This document shows positions 1 to 5,973 of a stretch of DNA of 20,088 nucleotides, piece after piece. The notes below the pieces were generated by a model. It was not told the origin of the DNA and did not search any database. It saw nothing but the letters and a program-made list of their open reading frames with translations. The position numbers and the translations under genes are program-made. The first letter of the stretch is position 1, and each line of letters opens with the position of its first letter. The stretch is from a virus, in the IMG/VR virus record IMGVR_UViG_3300032289_001198, positions 1-20,088 of that record. One strand, 5' to 3'.

Positions 1-518
1 CCATCCAACTTTTCAGTTAAATAAGCACGTTCACCAGCTGGACTAAATCCAACTTCACTCTCAAAGTTCTGAATACGAATTTCGTCAGTCTTTGGAATAA
101 AACTGGGAAATGTACCCTTGATCTTTCCAGCCAATTGAGCAGGAATAGGTGGTTCATACTTGACAATGCCAAGAGCCTCAGTCAAATCATCACCTTCCTT
201 TGGATTACTAATACCCTCTGGAATTGGAGTCAATAGACCTTGACTAATTTGTCCACGCAACCTAATGGTCTTGAGACGAAATCCCTCACTAGAACCCATA
301 CGCTTGTAACTACTCTTACGTAGAAATTCAAATTGAGGACGGATAGGCAAAAAGCTGTCAATCTCATAATAAACAGCCAAATCACCAACCTTGTATTCAT
401 TAACCTTTACAACTACATTCCACCCCTTAACTTTAGCCACCATAATGGCATCAGCACCAACAATAGGTTGAATGTCAACAATCTTAACAACACTAGCCAA
501 TTTACGATCAGTATTCAT
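1..518 (-). CDS. RNA ligase, DraRnl/Rnl5 (DRB0094) type, 3' end cut by window edge
   Basis: Partial gene; about 172 codons are visible, from an ATG at 518 preceded by AAAGGA. The protein opens MNTDRKLASVVKIVDIQPI and reaches the nucleotidyltransferase motif I, TEKLDG, with the likely AMP-accepting lysine at residue 170, just before the edge. About 165 residues ahead of motif I is the layout of Deinococcus radiodurans RNA ligase (Rnl5 clade), which has an N-terminal OB-like module and its active lysine near 165. T4 Rnl1 and Rnl2 have a much shorter N-terminus. The family seals 5'-phosphate/3'-OH nicks in RNA with ATP. The gene lies 15 bases downstream of the 534-851 gene and probably shares its promoter. 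The catalytic half lies outside the window, so integrity cannot be judged. Confidence 0.85.
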   Translation of the reverse strand, partial: MNTDRKLASVVKIVDIQPIVGADAIMVAKVKGWNVVVKVNEYKVGDLAVYYEIDSFLPIRPQFEFLRKSSYKRMGSSEGFRLKTIRLRGQISQGLLTPIPEGISNPKEGDDLTEALGIVKYEPPIPAQLAGKIKGTFPSFIPKTDEIRIQNFESEVGFSPAGERAYLTEKLD

Positions 519-533
519 TTTTTATCCTTTCTA

Positions 534-851
534 TCAGTAAGAATCAAACTCAACCTGAAGTGAATTAAAATTAATAGTAGACGGATCTACATTCAAATCA
601 ATTCCCTCATTTACAACAAACACCTTCAAGTCCTTCTTGGTCTCAAGTGAAGGACCGCCACTACAGCTACAACCAGAGCTGTAACACCAAGTGACGTTAC
701 CATCCTTGTCAACACCAATGCCCTCATATGAGTGATGTCCATAACCGCCATCCCAATTCTCAATCTCCTTGAAAATTACGATGTGGTCATCATCAAACTT
801 GCTCTTAGGAAGAGTGTCCCAATTCTTTACAATATAATCTACGATATTCAT
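534..851 (-). CDS. conserved hypothetical protein with GCSCSGG cysteine cluster
   Basis: This is a 105-residue protein that I do not recognise as a named family. It is acidic, with a Gly/Tyr/His-rich stretch at about 33-45 (NWDGGYGHHSYEG) and a cysteine cluster C56, C61 and C63 (CYSSGCSCSGG) that could bind metal. No signal peptide or membrane segment is seen. The ATG has a strong Shine-Dalgarno site (AAGGAG, 853-859) and a clear promoter at 861-889, so it heads the unit that also carries the RNA ligase downstream. A role in RNA repair is only suggested by position. Confidence 0.8.
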   Translation of the reverse strand: MNIVDYIVKNWDTLPKSKFDDDHIVIFKEIENWDGGYGHHSYEGIGVDKDGNVTWCYSSGCSCSGGPSLETKKDLKVFVVNEGIDLNVDPSTINFNSLQVEFDSY

Positions 852-860
852 TACTCCTTA

Positions 861-889
861 ACTCTACCACGTAGTTTACACAAAGTCAA
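861..889 (-). promoter_or_regulatory. sigma70-like promoter for 534-851 and the RNA ligase
   Basis: On the minus strand: -35 TTGACT (884-889), 17-base spacer ending TGG, -10 TAGAGT (861-866). The TG one base upstream of the -10 makes it an extended -10. The same arrangement recurs at 3362, 7078, 8290 and 9308. Confidence 0.7.
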
Positions 890-894
890 CAAAA

Positions 895-920
895 AACCCG
901 CCAGATTTCTCTAGCGGGTT
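895..920 (-). terminator. rho-independent terminator after the SPFH gene
   Basis: A 7-bp stem AACCCGC/GCGGGTT (895-901 with 914-920) is followed on the minus strand by a T-run (GCGGGTTTTTTG). It lies 20 bases beyond the SPFH stop codon and directly before the next promoter. Confidence 0.85.
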
Positions 921-939
921 CTTATACTTATCCTACCAC

Positions 940-1845
940 TTATCGGTTGGTATTTCCAACATTAATGAACGGAACCACTCCTCCGCCATTATAGACCGGC
1001 AGCTTGCCGTCCCAGCGCTGCAACGCTTCATACTGAACCAGTGCCGGAGTTAGAGACTGAGCCAACACCAAGTTAGCCTTGGATTGAGCCTCTGCCTTAA
1101 GGGTAATACTCCGAGCCTCACCCTCTGCCTTGGCAATGTTACTTTCCTTCTCGCCACGAGCCTTTTCAATCACTTGATCCGCCTCAGCCTTACTCTGACG
1201 AACCTTGGTTTCAGCCTCAATAGCCTTCTGACTAGCTTCTAGCACAGCATTGATACGAGTCTGAACACTCTGATCAACACGAAGACCACCGTGGAAGCTG
1301 ATCAACTCAAACTTAAATCCCTTGGGTCCAAGTTGTACATTAAGATTGCTCTTAACATTGTCAAGAAGGTACTGCTTCCTCTCACCAAAGATGTCACTAG
1401 CCTTCATAGTACTAGCAACACGATTGAATGCGTTATTCACCTCGTTCCTCATAAATCCGTGGGTAATAATTTCCGGTGACTGACGAAACTCCACGAAGAT
1501 CTGAGGAACCTTCTCTGCCACAAAAGTATAAGCAAGAGCGATATCAGCATTAACTACCGCACCTTCAATACTGTTGAAGGTCACACTGTCATCGCCAGGA
1601 CTTTCCTTACTTCCACTTTCACGGTCCCACACAGCATTCTGCATGAAGGTAGGGAACTTATAGATGTCCTCAGTGATAGGGTTGTAGAACACACCACCAG
1701 TAACCAACGGGAAATCATTGACTCCCTTCTGGCTACCCCACTGATTTACCTTGATACCAACATAACCAGGCTCAACCCTATCACAACCAGTGAAAGTTGA
1801 GATGGCGACGATACCGGCGATTACACTAACGAGCTTCTTATTCAT
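940..1845 (-). CDS. SPFH/band-7 (prohibitin-like) lipoprotein
   Basis: This 301-residue protein begins with a lipoprotein signal: basic MNKK, a hydrophobic stretch, then STFTGC with the lipidated cysteine at 21. From about residue 24 (RVEPGYVGIKV) it follows the SPFH/band-7 pattern of prohibitin and HflK/C relatives. A charged, alanine-rich coiled coil at about 205-265 (repeats such as AEADQVIEKARGEKE) precedes a short C-terminal tail. SPFH proteins form ring or cage assemblies at membranes and often control proteases. Here the lipid anchor would put it in the periplasm or envelope. It is the last gene of the 3352-940 operon and overlaps the 78-residue membrane-protein gene by 8 bases. Its G+C (45-52% in three 60-base lines counted) is well above its neighbours. 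Its role in infection is unknown. Confidence 0.88.
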   Translation of the reverse strand: MNKKLVSVIAGIVAISTFTGCDRVEPGYVGIKVNQWGSQKGVNDFPLVTGGVFYNPITEDIYKFPTFMQNAVWDRESGSKESPGDDSVTFNSIEGAVVNADIALAYTFVAEKVPQIFVEFRQSPEIITHGFMRNEVNNAFNRVASTMKASDIFGERKQYLLDNVKSNLNVQLGPKGFKFELISFHGGLRVDQSVQTRINAVLEASQKAIEAETKVRQSKAEADQVIEKARGEKESNIAKAEGEARSITLKAEAQSKANLVLAQSLTPALVQYEALQRWDGKLPVYNGGGVVPFINVGNTNR

Positions 1846-2074
1846 TTTCTTTGTTTTTATTTTCTTCTAGTTTCTTGACCAACTTGGTCACATCACTTTT
1901 TAAGATTACCAGCGTACCAACGAAAAGTCCAGCGAAAAGTGCGGACCCAACAAGATTTGCAACGTCACTCTTTTGATTAATCATTGAGGCGGACAAATTG
2001 AAAATGTACGCTCCCAATGTTGTCAATACAAAATACTTTGCGCAATATTTTACAACATTTTTATTACTAAACAT
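1838..2074 (-). CDS. small membrane protein, two predicted helices
   Basis: A 78-residue protein with hydrophobic stretches at about 12-30 and 40-58 and a highly charged C-terminal tail (KKLEENKNKENE). The size, two helices and charged tail resemble class II holins, but there is no lysin gene nearby and no family match I can name. Its stop overlaps the SPFH start by 8 bases, so the two are probably translated together and may both act at the membrane. Confidence 0.75.
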   Translation of the reverse strand: MFSNKNVVKYCAKYFVLTTLGAYIFNLSASMINQKSDVANLVGSALFAGLFVGTLVILKSDVTKLVKKLEENKNKENE

Positions 2075-2077
2075 ATA

Positions 2078-2467
2078 TTAATTCTCCTTGATATAAAGTT
2101 CTGGAACTTCAGTGGTCAATGGAATAACTACATCATTCAAAGGTTCATCTGATTCAGCTGAACCATAATGGCCGTGGTGTGTGTTTGGAATAGGCAGATT
2201 ATCAATATTCCAATTTGCACGATATTCTTTGGCAGTCTTCTTTAGTGGAGGAAGTTCATTACCATCCTTGTCATATACAATGACATACTGAAAACTATTA
2301 TCATAGGTACAATCGTTGTACTCACTATGAACTACCATAACCATTGTGGTTGCTTCAGGAGGATAATACTTCTTGGCAAACGCAATGTGTTCACTATACT
2401 TTTGTGTATTAGGAACGTAACCAAGTTTGGCTAGATCCTGTAATGTTGCTCTACGATATGTACTCAT
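2078..2467 (-). CDS. hypothetical protein
   Basis: A 129-residue protein, not recognised. The first 35 residues look helical (YRRATLQDLAKLGYVP), the middle is beta-like (FQYVIVYDKDGNELPPLKK), and a His/Gly-rich segment lies near 95-102 (NTHHGHYG). No signal peptide or membrane helix is seen. It is the third gene of the 3352-940 operon, with 3-base gaps on both sides, so expression is linked to the SPFH gene. Confidence 0.75.
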   Translation of the reverse strand: MSTYRRATLQDLAKLGYVPNTQKYSEHIAFAKKYYPPEATTMVMVVHSEYNDCTYDNSFQYVIVYDKDGNELPPLKKTAKEYRANWNIDNLPIPNTHHGHYGSAESDEPLNDVVIPLTTEVPELYIKEN

Positions 2468-2470
2468 ATA

Positions 2471-2857
2471 TTAAAACTTTAGAACTTCTTCACGGGTAAT
2501 AGACAGATGTTCATATTCATCACCATATAGGTCTTCGTGGATACACTGAACATCACCAAAAAGTTCAATCAATGGTTCAATCAGTGGATTTTCCACGTAC
2601 TCTTTCGTTTTATTATCCCACTCACGTTCAACTTCTTCACCTTCTACTACAATCTTGAGATCTTCATATCCAATATAGAATAAGGTTGCGTCACCATCAT
2701 TAAATTCGTGGTTATTAATATACATCTCAACGCTGTCCAGTGTAGGATTATCCACAAAGATCTTCTTTAGTTTAGCCTTAAACTCCTTCTGGAGTTCTGA
2801 CTTAACTGCGTTGAGTTGATTCTTTAGCTCTTCAATTTTCTTAAGTGACTCTTTCAT
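2471..2857 (-). CDS. hypothetical protein with N-terminal coiled coil
   Basis: A 128-residue acidic protein. Residues 1-33 form a Lys/Glu/Leu heptad-like coiled coil (KKIEELKNQLNAVKSELQK), followed by a mixed alpha/beta acidic part. No family is recognised. Between its start and the upstream gene the leader is a tandem AAAAC repeat with no evident Shine-Dalgarno site, so translation may depend on coupling with the gene 18 bases upstream. Confidence 0.75.
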   Translation of the reverse strand: MKESLKKIEELKNQLNAVKSELQKEFKAKLKKIFVDNPTLDSVEMYINNHEFNDGDATLFYIGYEDLKIVVEGEEVEREWDNKTKEYVENPLIEPLIELFGDVQCIHEDLYGDEYEHLSITREEVLKF

Positions 2858-2875
2858 ATGTTTTGTTTTGTTTTG

Positions 2876-3352
2876 TTAGTCTCCGATTACATTTTTAATA
2901 CTACCACCGAAAGTTTTAGAAGTCAAACCATTTTTAGCACGGATTTTACGACCTTCATCAATCTTCACAAAGCTAGGAGGATGTGAAATGCCATTCTGCA
3001 TCCAACTCTTGAACTCCATTTCAGCCAGATAATCTTGTGCTGAAGGAATAAACTTATTAGCAAAGTCTTCCAAACAATGTTGTTCACCAATGTCCCGTAC
3101 ACTTACACTGCGTCCATCACTATTAATAATAGTAGGAAAACGGTGATCACTTGTTTCTGGACCACTATTGGCAAACTTTACACGTTCCAGAATATTACTA
3201 AGAAACCAACTATTGTGTGTTAGAGCACGATGTCGGTTATCCGCAATTGCACCCTTACTACAATCCATAAATGAATGTATAGGTTCATAATCCTGTGGCT
3301 GACCGCCGAACTTACGGACTGAACTTTGAGCGTGAATATATGGCTTTGACAT
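2876..3352 (-). CDS. conserved phage protein, DUF6915-like
   Basis: This 158-residue protein matches from memory a widespread bacterial and phage family (I believe DUF6915) built on FMDCSKGAIADNRHRALTHN (28-47), RSVSVRDIGEQHCLEDF (81-97) and FIPSAQDYLAEMEF (101-114). The conserved His, Asp and Glu residues (H41, H46, D87, E90, H92) suggest a metal site, but no activity is known to me. It is the first gene of the operon running down to the SPFH lipoprotein, with its own promoter 10 bases upstream of the start. Confidence 0.8.
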   Translation of the reverse strand: MSKPYIHAQSSVRKFGGQPQDYEPIHSFMDCSKGAIADNRHRALTHNSWFLSNILERVKFANSGPETSDHRFPTIINSDGRSVSVRDIGEQHCLEDFANKFIPSAQDYLAEMEFKSWMQNGISHPPSFVKIDEGRKIRAKNGLTSKTFGGSIKNVIGD

Positions 3353-3361
3353 AACAAACTC

Positions 3362-3390
3362 AATCTACCACAGGTTTTATAACAAGTCAA
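3362..3390 (-). promoter_or_regulatory. sigma70-like promoter of the 3352-940 operon
   Basis: -35 TTGACT (3385-3390), 17-base spacer ending in TGG, -10 TAGATT (3362-3367). The start codon lies 10 bases beyond the -10, so the leader is very short. Confidence 0.7.
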
Positions 3391-3396
3391 AACAAA

Positions 3397-3422
3397 AATC
3401 CTCTCTTTTTACGGAGGGGATT
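3397..3422 (-). terminator. terminator after the kinase-phosphatase unit
   Basis: A 10-bp stem with G-U pairs, AATCCTCTCT against GGAGGGGATT (3397-3406 with 3413-3422) around the loop TTTTAC. On the minus strand it is followed by TTTTTG. It sits 8 bases past the phosphatase stop. Confidence 0.85.
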
Positions 3423-3429
3423 TGTACAT

Positions 3430-4074
3430 TTAATGATGTTTATCTTGCTTAACGTGGTTCTTGCTCATCATTATCTTCTGAATTTCAGTGAAAGACAATG
3501 GCTTACCATGACCATCCCATCCAACATCCAGAATTTTATTGTCTGTGCTATCAAGCTGAGTGGTTGGATTGGTGTAGTGGCTATGACCACTCAACTGCCA
3601 AGCACCCTTTTGCATTTGATTCCAAATTTGATGTGGGTAATGATGAATAACAATCATATGACCATTTACAATCAGTTCCTTATAATAACCCAGATAAGTT
3701 ATCTTACCAACTGCGTATGGATATACTTCCATATCTTTACCATATTCAGTTACAACAGCATCTTCATAGACTCTACGAATACAGGAGTTGTGATTACCCC
3801 AAATATAAGCAATGTTTTGACAATTGATTCGTGCTAGAATTTCATTGAATTCAGGCGGGGTAATATTCAGACAAAAATCACCCAGATGAATTAGTGTATC
3901 TTGTGGACGTACTACTTCATTGATCTTCGCAATCAAAGCATCATCGTGTTCATAACGATCTTTATATCCTCTAGCTTCAAATATGAAACTTTGGTTATGT
4001 CGGAAATGACTGTCACTGGTAAAGAATACCTTGTGATCGTCATTATGCGTTAGTTTTAGTGGTCTTTCAAACAT
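3430..4074 (-). CDS. calcineurin-like metallophosphoesterase
   Basis: This 214-residue protein has every motif of the binuclear-metal phosphoesterase fold: D21-x-H23 (SDSHF), GDF 65-67, GNHN 93-96, the histidine pair in VIHHYP (144-145) and GHSH 163-166. It resembles the small phosphatases common in phages. Its start overlaps the stop of the upstream polynucleotide kinase by 8 bases. In bacterial Pnkp, a kinase domain is followed by a calcineurin-type phosphatase that removes 3'- and 2',3'-cyclic phosphates from broken RNA; the same order here suggests, but does not prove, RNA end repair. Protein or nucleotide phosphatase activity is the alternative. Confidence 0.88.
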   Translation of the reverse strand: MFERPLKLTHNDDHKVFFTSDSHFRHNQSFIFEARGYKDRYEHDDALIAKINEVVRPQDTLIHLGDFCLNITPPEFNEILARINCQNIAYIWGNHNSCIRRVYEDAVVTEYGKDMEVYPYAVGKITYLGYYKELIVNGHMIVIHHYPHQIWNQMQKGAWQLSGHSHYTNPTTQLDSTDNKILDVGWDGHGKPLSFTEIQKIMMSKNHVKQDKHH

Positions 4075-4525
4075 AAATCATTACATCAATTCCTTCATCA
4101 TATGAAGGTTCTTCAAACTTGTTTAACATCTTATCAATTACCCAATCAGGTACAACTCTACCGCCTTGTTCTCCTCGTTTCTTGTTTCTGTCAATTAATC
4201 CAGCACGATCCATCTTGAATACAAGAGCAACTACCTTTGCACCATACTTTTTGGCTGTATTAATGTAGTCACTTCGTTCTCTACGATTTACACTAGTTGC
4301 GTCTACTAATACATTTTTACCATCTTTTAGAAATTCGTCAACCTTTCGTTTGATATGACCAAAAACTTGATTTGTGCAAGTTTGGTCCGTTTCTCCACTT
4401 CCAAATTTTGCACGTAGTTCATCACTACTTAGATATTCAATATCTTTTCCTTTAATAAAGTTCTTTGCATAAGTTGACTTACCACTTCCAGGCAAGCCAA
4501 CGGCAATATAAATTGTGTTATTCAT
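4067..4525 (-). CDS. polynucleotide 5'-kinase-like P-loop kinase
   Basis: A 152-residue kinase domain of the T4 Pnkp type. It has the P-loop GLPGSGKST (10-18), SSDE (33-36), a Walker-B-like VDATSVNRRER (74-84) where the arginines would contact the 5'-OH end, and an arginine/lysine lid with RNKKRGEQGGRVVPDWVI (113-130). The fold phosphorylates 5'-OH RNA or DNA ends with ATP. The C-terminal HAD phosphatase of T4 Pnkp is absent; the overlapping metallophosphoesterase gene downstream may supply end-healing phosphatase activity. It is the first gene of its unit, with a promoter at 4532-4560. Confidence 0.87.
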   Translation of the reverse strand: MNNTIYIAVGLPGSGKSTYAKNFIKGKDIEYLSSDELRAKFGSGETDQTCTNQVFGHIKRKVDEFLKDGKNVLVDATSVNRRERSDYINTAKKYGAKVVALVFKMDRAGLIDRNKKRGEQGGRVVPDWVIDKMLNKFEEPSYDEGIDVMIYV

Positions 4526-4531
4526 ATGTGT

Positions 4532-4560
4532 ATATTAACATCTACTTGTTATAAAGTCAA
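4532..4560 (-). promoter_or_regulatory. sigma70-like promoter for kinase and phosphatase
   Basis: -35 TTGACT (4555-4560), 17-base spacer, -10 TAATAT (4532-4537), 6 bases before the ATG. The -10 differs from the TGG-TAnnnT form seen elsewhere, but the -35 and spacing are the same. Confidence 0.55.
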
Positions 4561-4610
4561 GACAAAATTGTAAAGAGGAAGTAAAAGATGTTTATTTGGG
4601 GTGGTTGATA

Positions 4611-4619
4611 TGGTATATA
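4611..4619 (+). promoter_or_regulatory. possible extended -10 for the EF-hand gene
   Basis: TGG followed by TATATA, in the divergent 135-base gap between the kinase and the plus-strand gene. The matching -35 position (TTTATT, 4591-4596) is poor, so this is a weak call. Confidence 0.3.
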
Positions 4620-4660
4620 TGTAATGTAATCAATGGTGGTTACGTAAAGAAAGGAAACAT

Positions 4661-4978
4661 ATGTTAAAATATCTATTAGTATTAACCGCAGCATTTGTTC
4701 TAAATGCTCAAGAAGGTCCAAAAGGTCCACCTCCAGGTGAAGGTCATCCTCCTCGTCCAAAGTTGACTGAGGAACAAAAGGCACAACGTGCTGCTTTGGT
4801 TGCAAAGTATGATGCAAACAAAGATGGTAAGTTAGACAAAGAAGAACGTACCAAGGTTAGTGATGATGATCGTAAATTAATGAGAAGTTTTGGACCACCA
4901 CCAGGCGGACCAAAAGGTCCAAAATATGATGGTCCATCAAAAGATGGTGATAGACCAAGTAAACCAAAGAAGAACTAA
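4661..4978 (+). CDS. exported proline-rich single EF-hand protein
   Basis: This is the only plus-strand gene in the window, 105 residues. Residues 1-16 form a signal peptide (MLKYLLVLTAAFVLNA) with probable cleavage before QEG. Then come a Gly/Pro/Lys-rich stretch (GPKGPPPGEGHPPRPK), a helix, one canonical calcium-binding EF-hand loop (DANKDGKLDKEE, 51-62, ligands at positions 1, 3, 5, 9 and 12), and a second Gly/Pro/Lys-rich tail. The ATG follows AAAGAAAGG at normal spacing, and a terminator lies 10 bases past the stop, so it is a self-contained unit. Similar small secreted EF-hand proteins are typical of bacterial chromosomes rather than phages. The role is unknown; a host-derived cargo gene is the likeliest reading. 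Confidence 0.85.
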   Translation: MLKYLLVLTAAFVLNAQEGPKGPPPGEGHPPRPKLTEEQKAQRAALVAKYDANKDGKLDKEERTKVSDDDRKLMRSFGPPPGGPKGPKYDGPSKDGDRPSKPKKN

Positions 4979-4987
4979 TAAACAAAT

Positions 4988-5013
4988 AACCCCACTAAAT
5001 TAATAGTGGGGTT
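4988..5013. terminator. bidirectional terminator between convergent genes
   Basis: A perfect 9-bp stem AACCCCACT/AGTGGGGTT around the loop AAATTAAT, T-rich on both strands. It lies between the plus-strand EF-hand gene and the minus-strand 5037-5351 gene and serves both. Near-copies lie at 5404 and 5941. Confidence 0.85.
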
Positions 5014-5036
5014 TGCTTATGCAACTAATGTATGAA

Positions 5037-5351
5037 TTAGGCTACGGTATTTGGATCATTGTCACTAGCAGCTTCCAAACGAGCAGCTTGTGCATTTACC
5101 AAATCAGCAGCAGCTTGAATTGCTTCTTCACTTGGATGTGGAGTGTTTAATACTGTTACAGCACTATCAGTTGCAGCACTCAAACGTGCCAATGCGTCTT
5201 GTAGATTATTAATTGCGGACATAATTTTATCTAACCTTTCAGTTTGTTGTTTGTTACTATCTAAAACAGCTTTCAATAACTGTGGATCATAACACTCGTT
5301 ATTATCATTATTACCAAAAACCGCCTTAAAAAACTTTTTTAGTGTATTCAT
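5037..5351 (-). CDS. hypothetical helical protein
   Basis: A 104-residue, alanine-rich, mostly helical protein. A short basic, amphipathic N-terminus (MNTLKKFFKAVFG) could touch membrane. A heptad-like stretch at about 25-65 (KQQTERLDKIMSAINNLQDA) suggests a coiled coil, and the tail is rich in Ala and Asp. No family is recognised. It stands alone between terminators at 4988 and 5404, with a possible promoter at 5374-5401. Confidence 0.72.
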   Translation of the reverse strand: MNTLKKFFKAVFGNNDNNECYDPQLLKAVLDSNKQQTERLDKIMSAINNLQDALARLSAATDSAVTVLNTPHPSEEAIQAAADLVNAQAARLEAASDNDPNTVA

Positions 5352-5373
5352 ATAATATTAAATATCAAACTCT

Positions 5374-5401
5374 TGTATATAATTAGTTACATTAAAGTAA
5401 A
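5374..5401 (-). promoter_or_regulatory. probable promoter of 5037-5351
   Basis: -35 TTTACT (5396-5401), 16-base spacer, -10 TATACA (5374-5379), about 22 bases before the ATG. The -35 runs straight out of the T-run of the preceding terminator. Confidence 0.45.
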
Positions 5402-5403
5402 AA

Positions 5404-5428
5404 AACCCGCTAAATTAATAGTGGGGTT
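5404..5428 (-). terminator. terminator after 5447-5914
   Basis: The stem AACCCGCT with AGTGGGGTT has one bulge and one G-U pair, around the loop AAATTAAT. On the minus strand it is followed by a run of seven T. This is a decayed copy of the hairpins at 4988 and 5941. Confidence 0.8.
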
Positions 5429-5446
5429 AATATAAAAACTATATTT

Positions 5447-5914
5447 TTAAACTAATACAGCGTCATATAACTGGGTTGAATTTGAACCTTTCAATCGAAG
5501 ATGTACTTTGCCATCACTTGATGTCATTACATCAATTACCGTAGCGCCTCTTAAACCAGCTGGTTCAGTTCCTTCTGTAGTTACTTCACTCAATGCTAAT
5601 TGTGGTAGTCCCAATTGATTTGCTAATGATTCAACTTTAGATTGGTTACCATTACGAACTTTTAGTTCAGCTAGTTCATCAACCATATTAAAGTATTCTT
5701 GTCCTTTGGAACTAATAATTTGCTTTTTGATATTACGTTTTTCATCTTCCAAAGATGGAGTGTCACCGTCGTAGCTTAAAGCTACACTCTTAAGAGTTTC
5801 TATAATTTCAATGTATCGTTCAATCATAGATACAATGTCACCAGTGTCCTCATTCAATTTTTTGCGGAGAAGACCCAAATGCTTTTTAAATGTTTCGTTA
5901 AGTTTATTACTCAT
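5447..5914 (-). CDS. hypothetical protein
   Basis: A 155-residue protein, not recognised. Residues 1-80 are charged and helical (KKHLGLLRKKLNEDTGDIVSM) with coiled-coil character. A small beta-rich C-terminal part (TVIDVMTSSDGKVHLRLKG, 125-143) looks like an SH3-like or barrel fragment. It is a single-gene unit flanked by the matching hairpins at 5941 and 5404. The sequence before its ATG is almost pure A+T with no clear Shine-Dalgarno site. Confidence 0.72.
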   Translation of the reverse strand: MSNKLNETFKKHLGLLRKKLNEDTGDIVSMIERYIEIIETLKSVALSYDGDTPSLEDEKRNIKKQIISSKGQEYFNMVDELAELKVRNGNQSKVESLANQLGLPQLALSEVTTEGTEPAGLRGATVIDVMTSSDGKVHLRLKGSNSTQLYDAVLV

Positions 5915-5940
5915 ATAATATAAATATATATAAAAATAAA

Positions 5941-5966
5941 AACCCCGCTAAATTAATAGCGGGGTT
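5941..5966 (-). terminator. terminator after the Rnl1-like ligase
   Basis: A perfect 9-bp stem AACCCCGCT/AGCGGGGTT, loop AAATTAAT, with a T-rich tail on the minus strand. It lies 7 bases past the ligase stop and shares its loop with the hairpins at 4988 and 5404. Confidence 0.88.
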
Positions 5967-5973
5967 TATTGAT

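Noticed and set aside
2858-2875. Tandem AAAAC repeat before the 2471-2857 gene as a regulatory repeat or phase-variable tract
   Set aside because: Only about three units long, so too short to call; it may simply be an A-rich leader.
3433-3837. 134-codon open frame on the plus strand opposite the metallophosphoesterase
   Set aside because: It lies antisense to a gene with all catalytic motifs, has no ribosome site or recognisable product, and is a by-product of low-complexity codons.
4557-4817. 86-codon minus-strand frame over the start of the EF-hand gene
   Set aside because: Overlaps a gene with signal peptide, EF-hand, ribosome site and terminator on the plus strand; its product has no coherent features.
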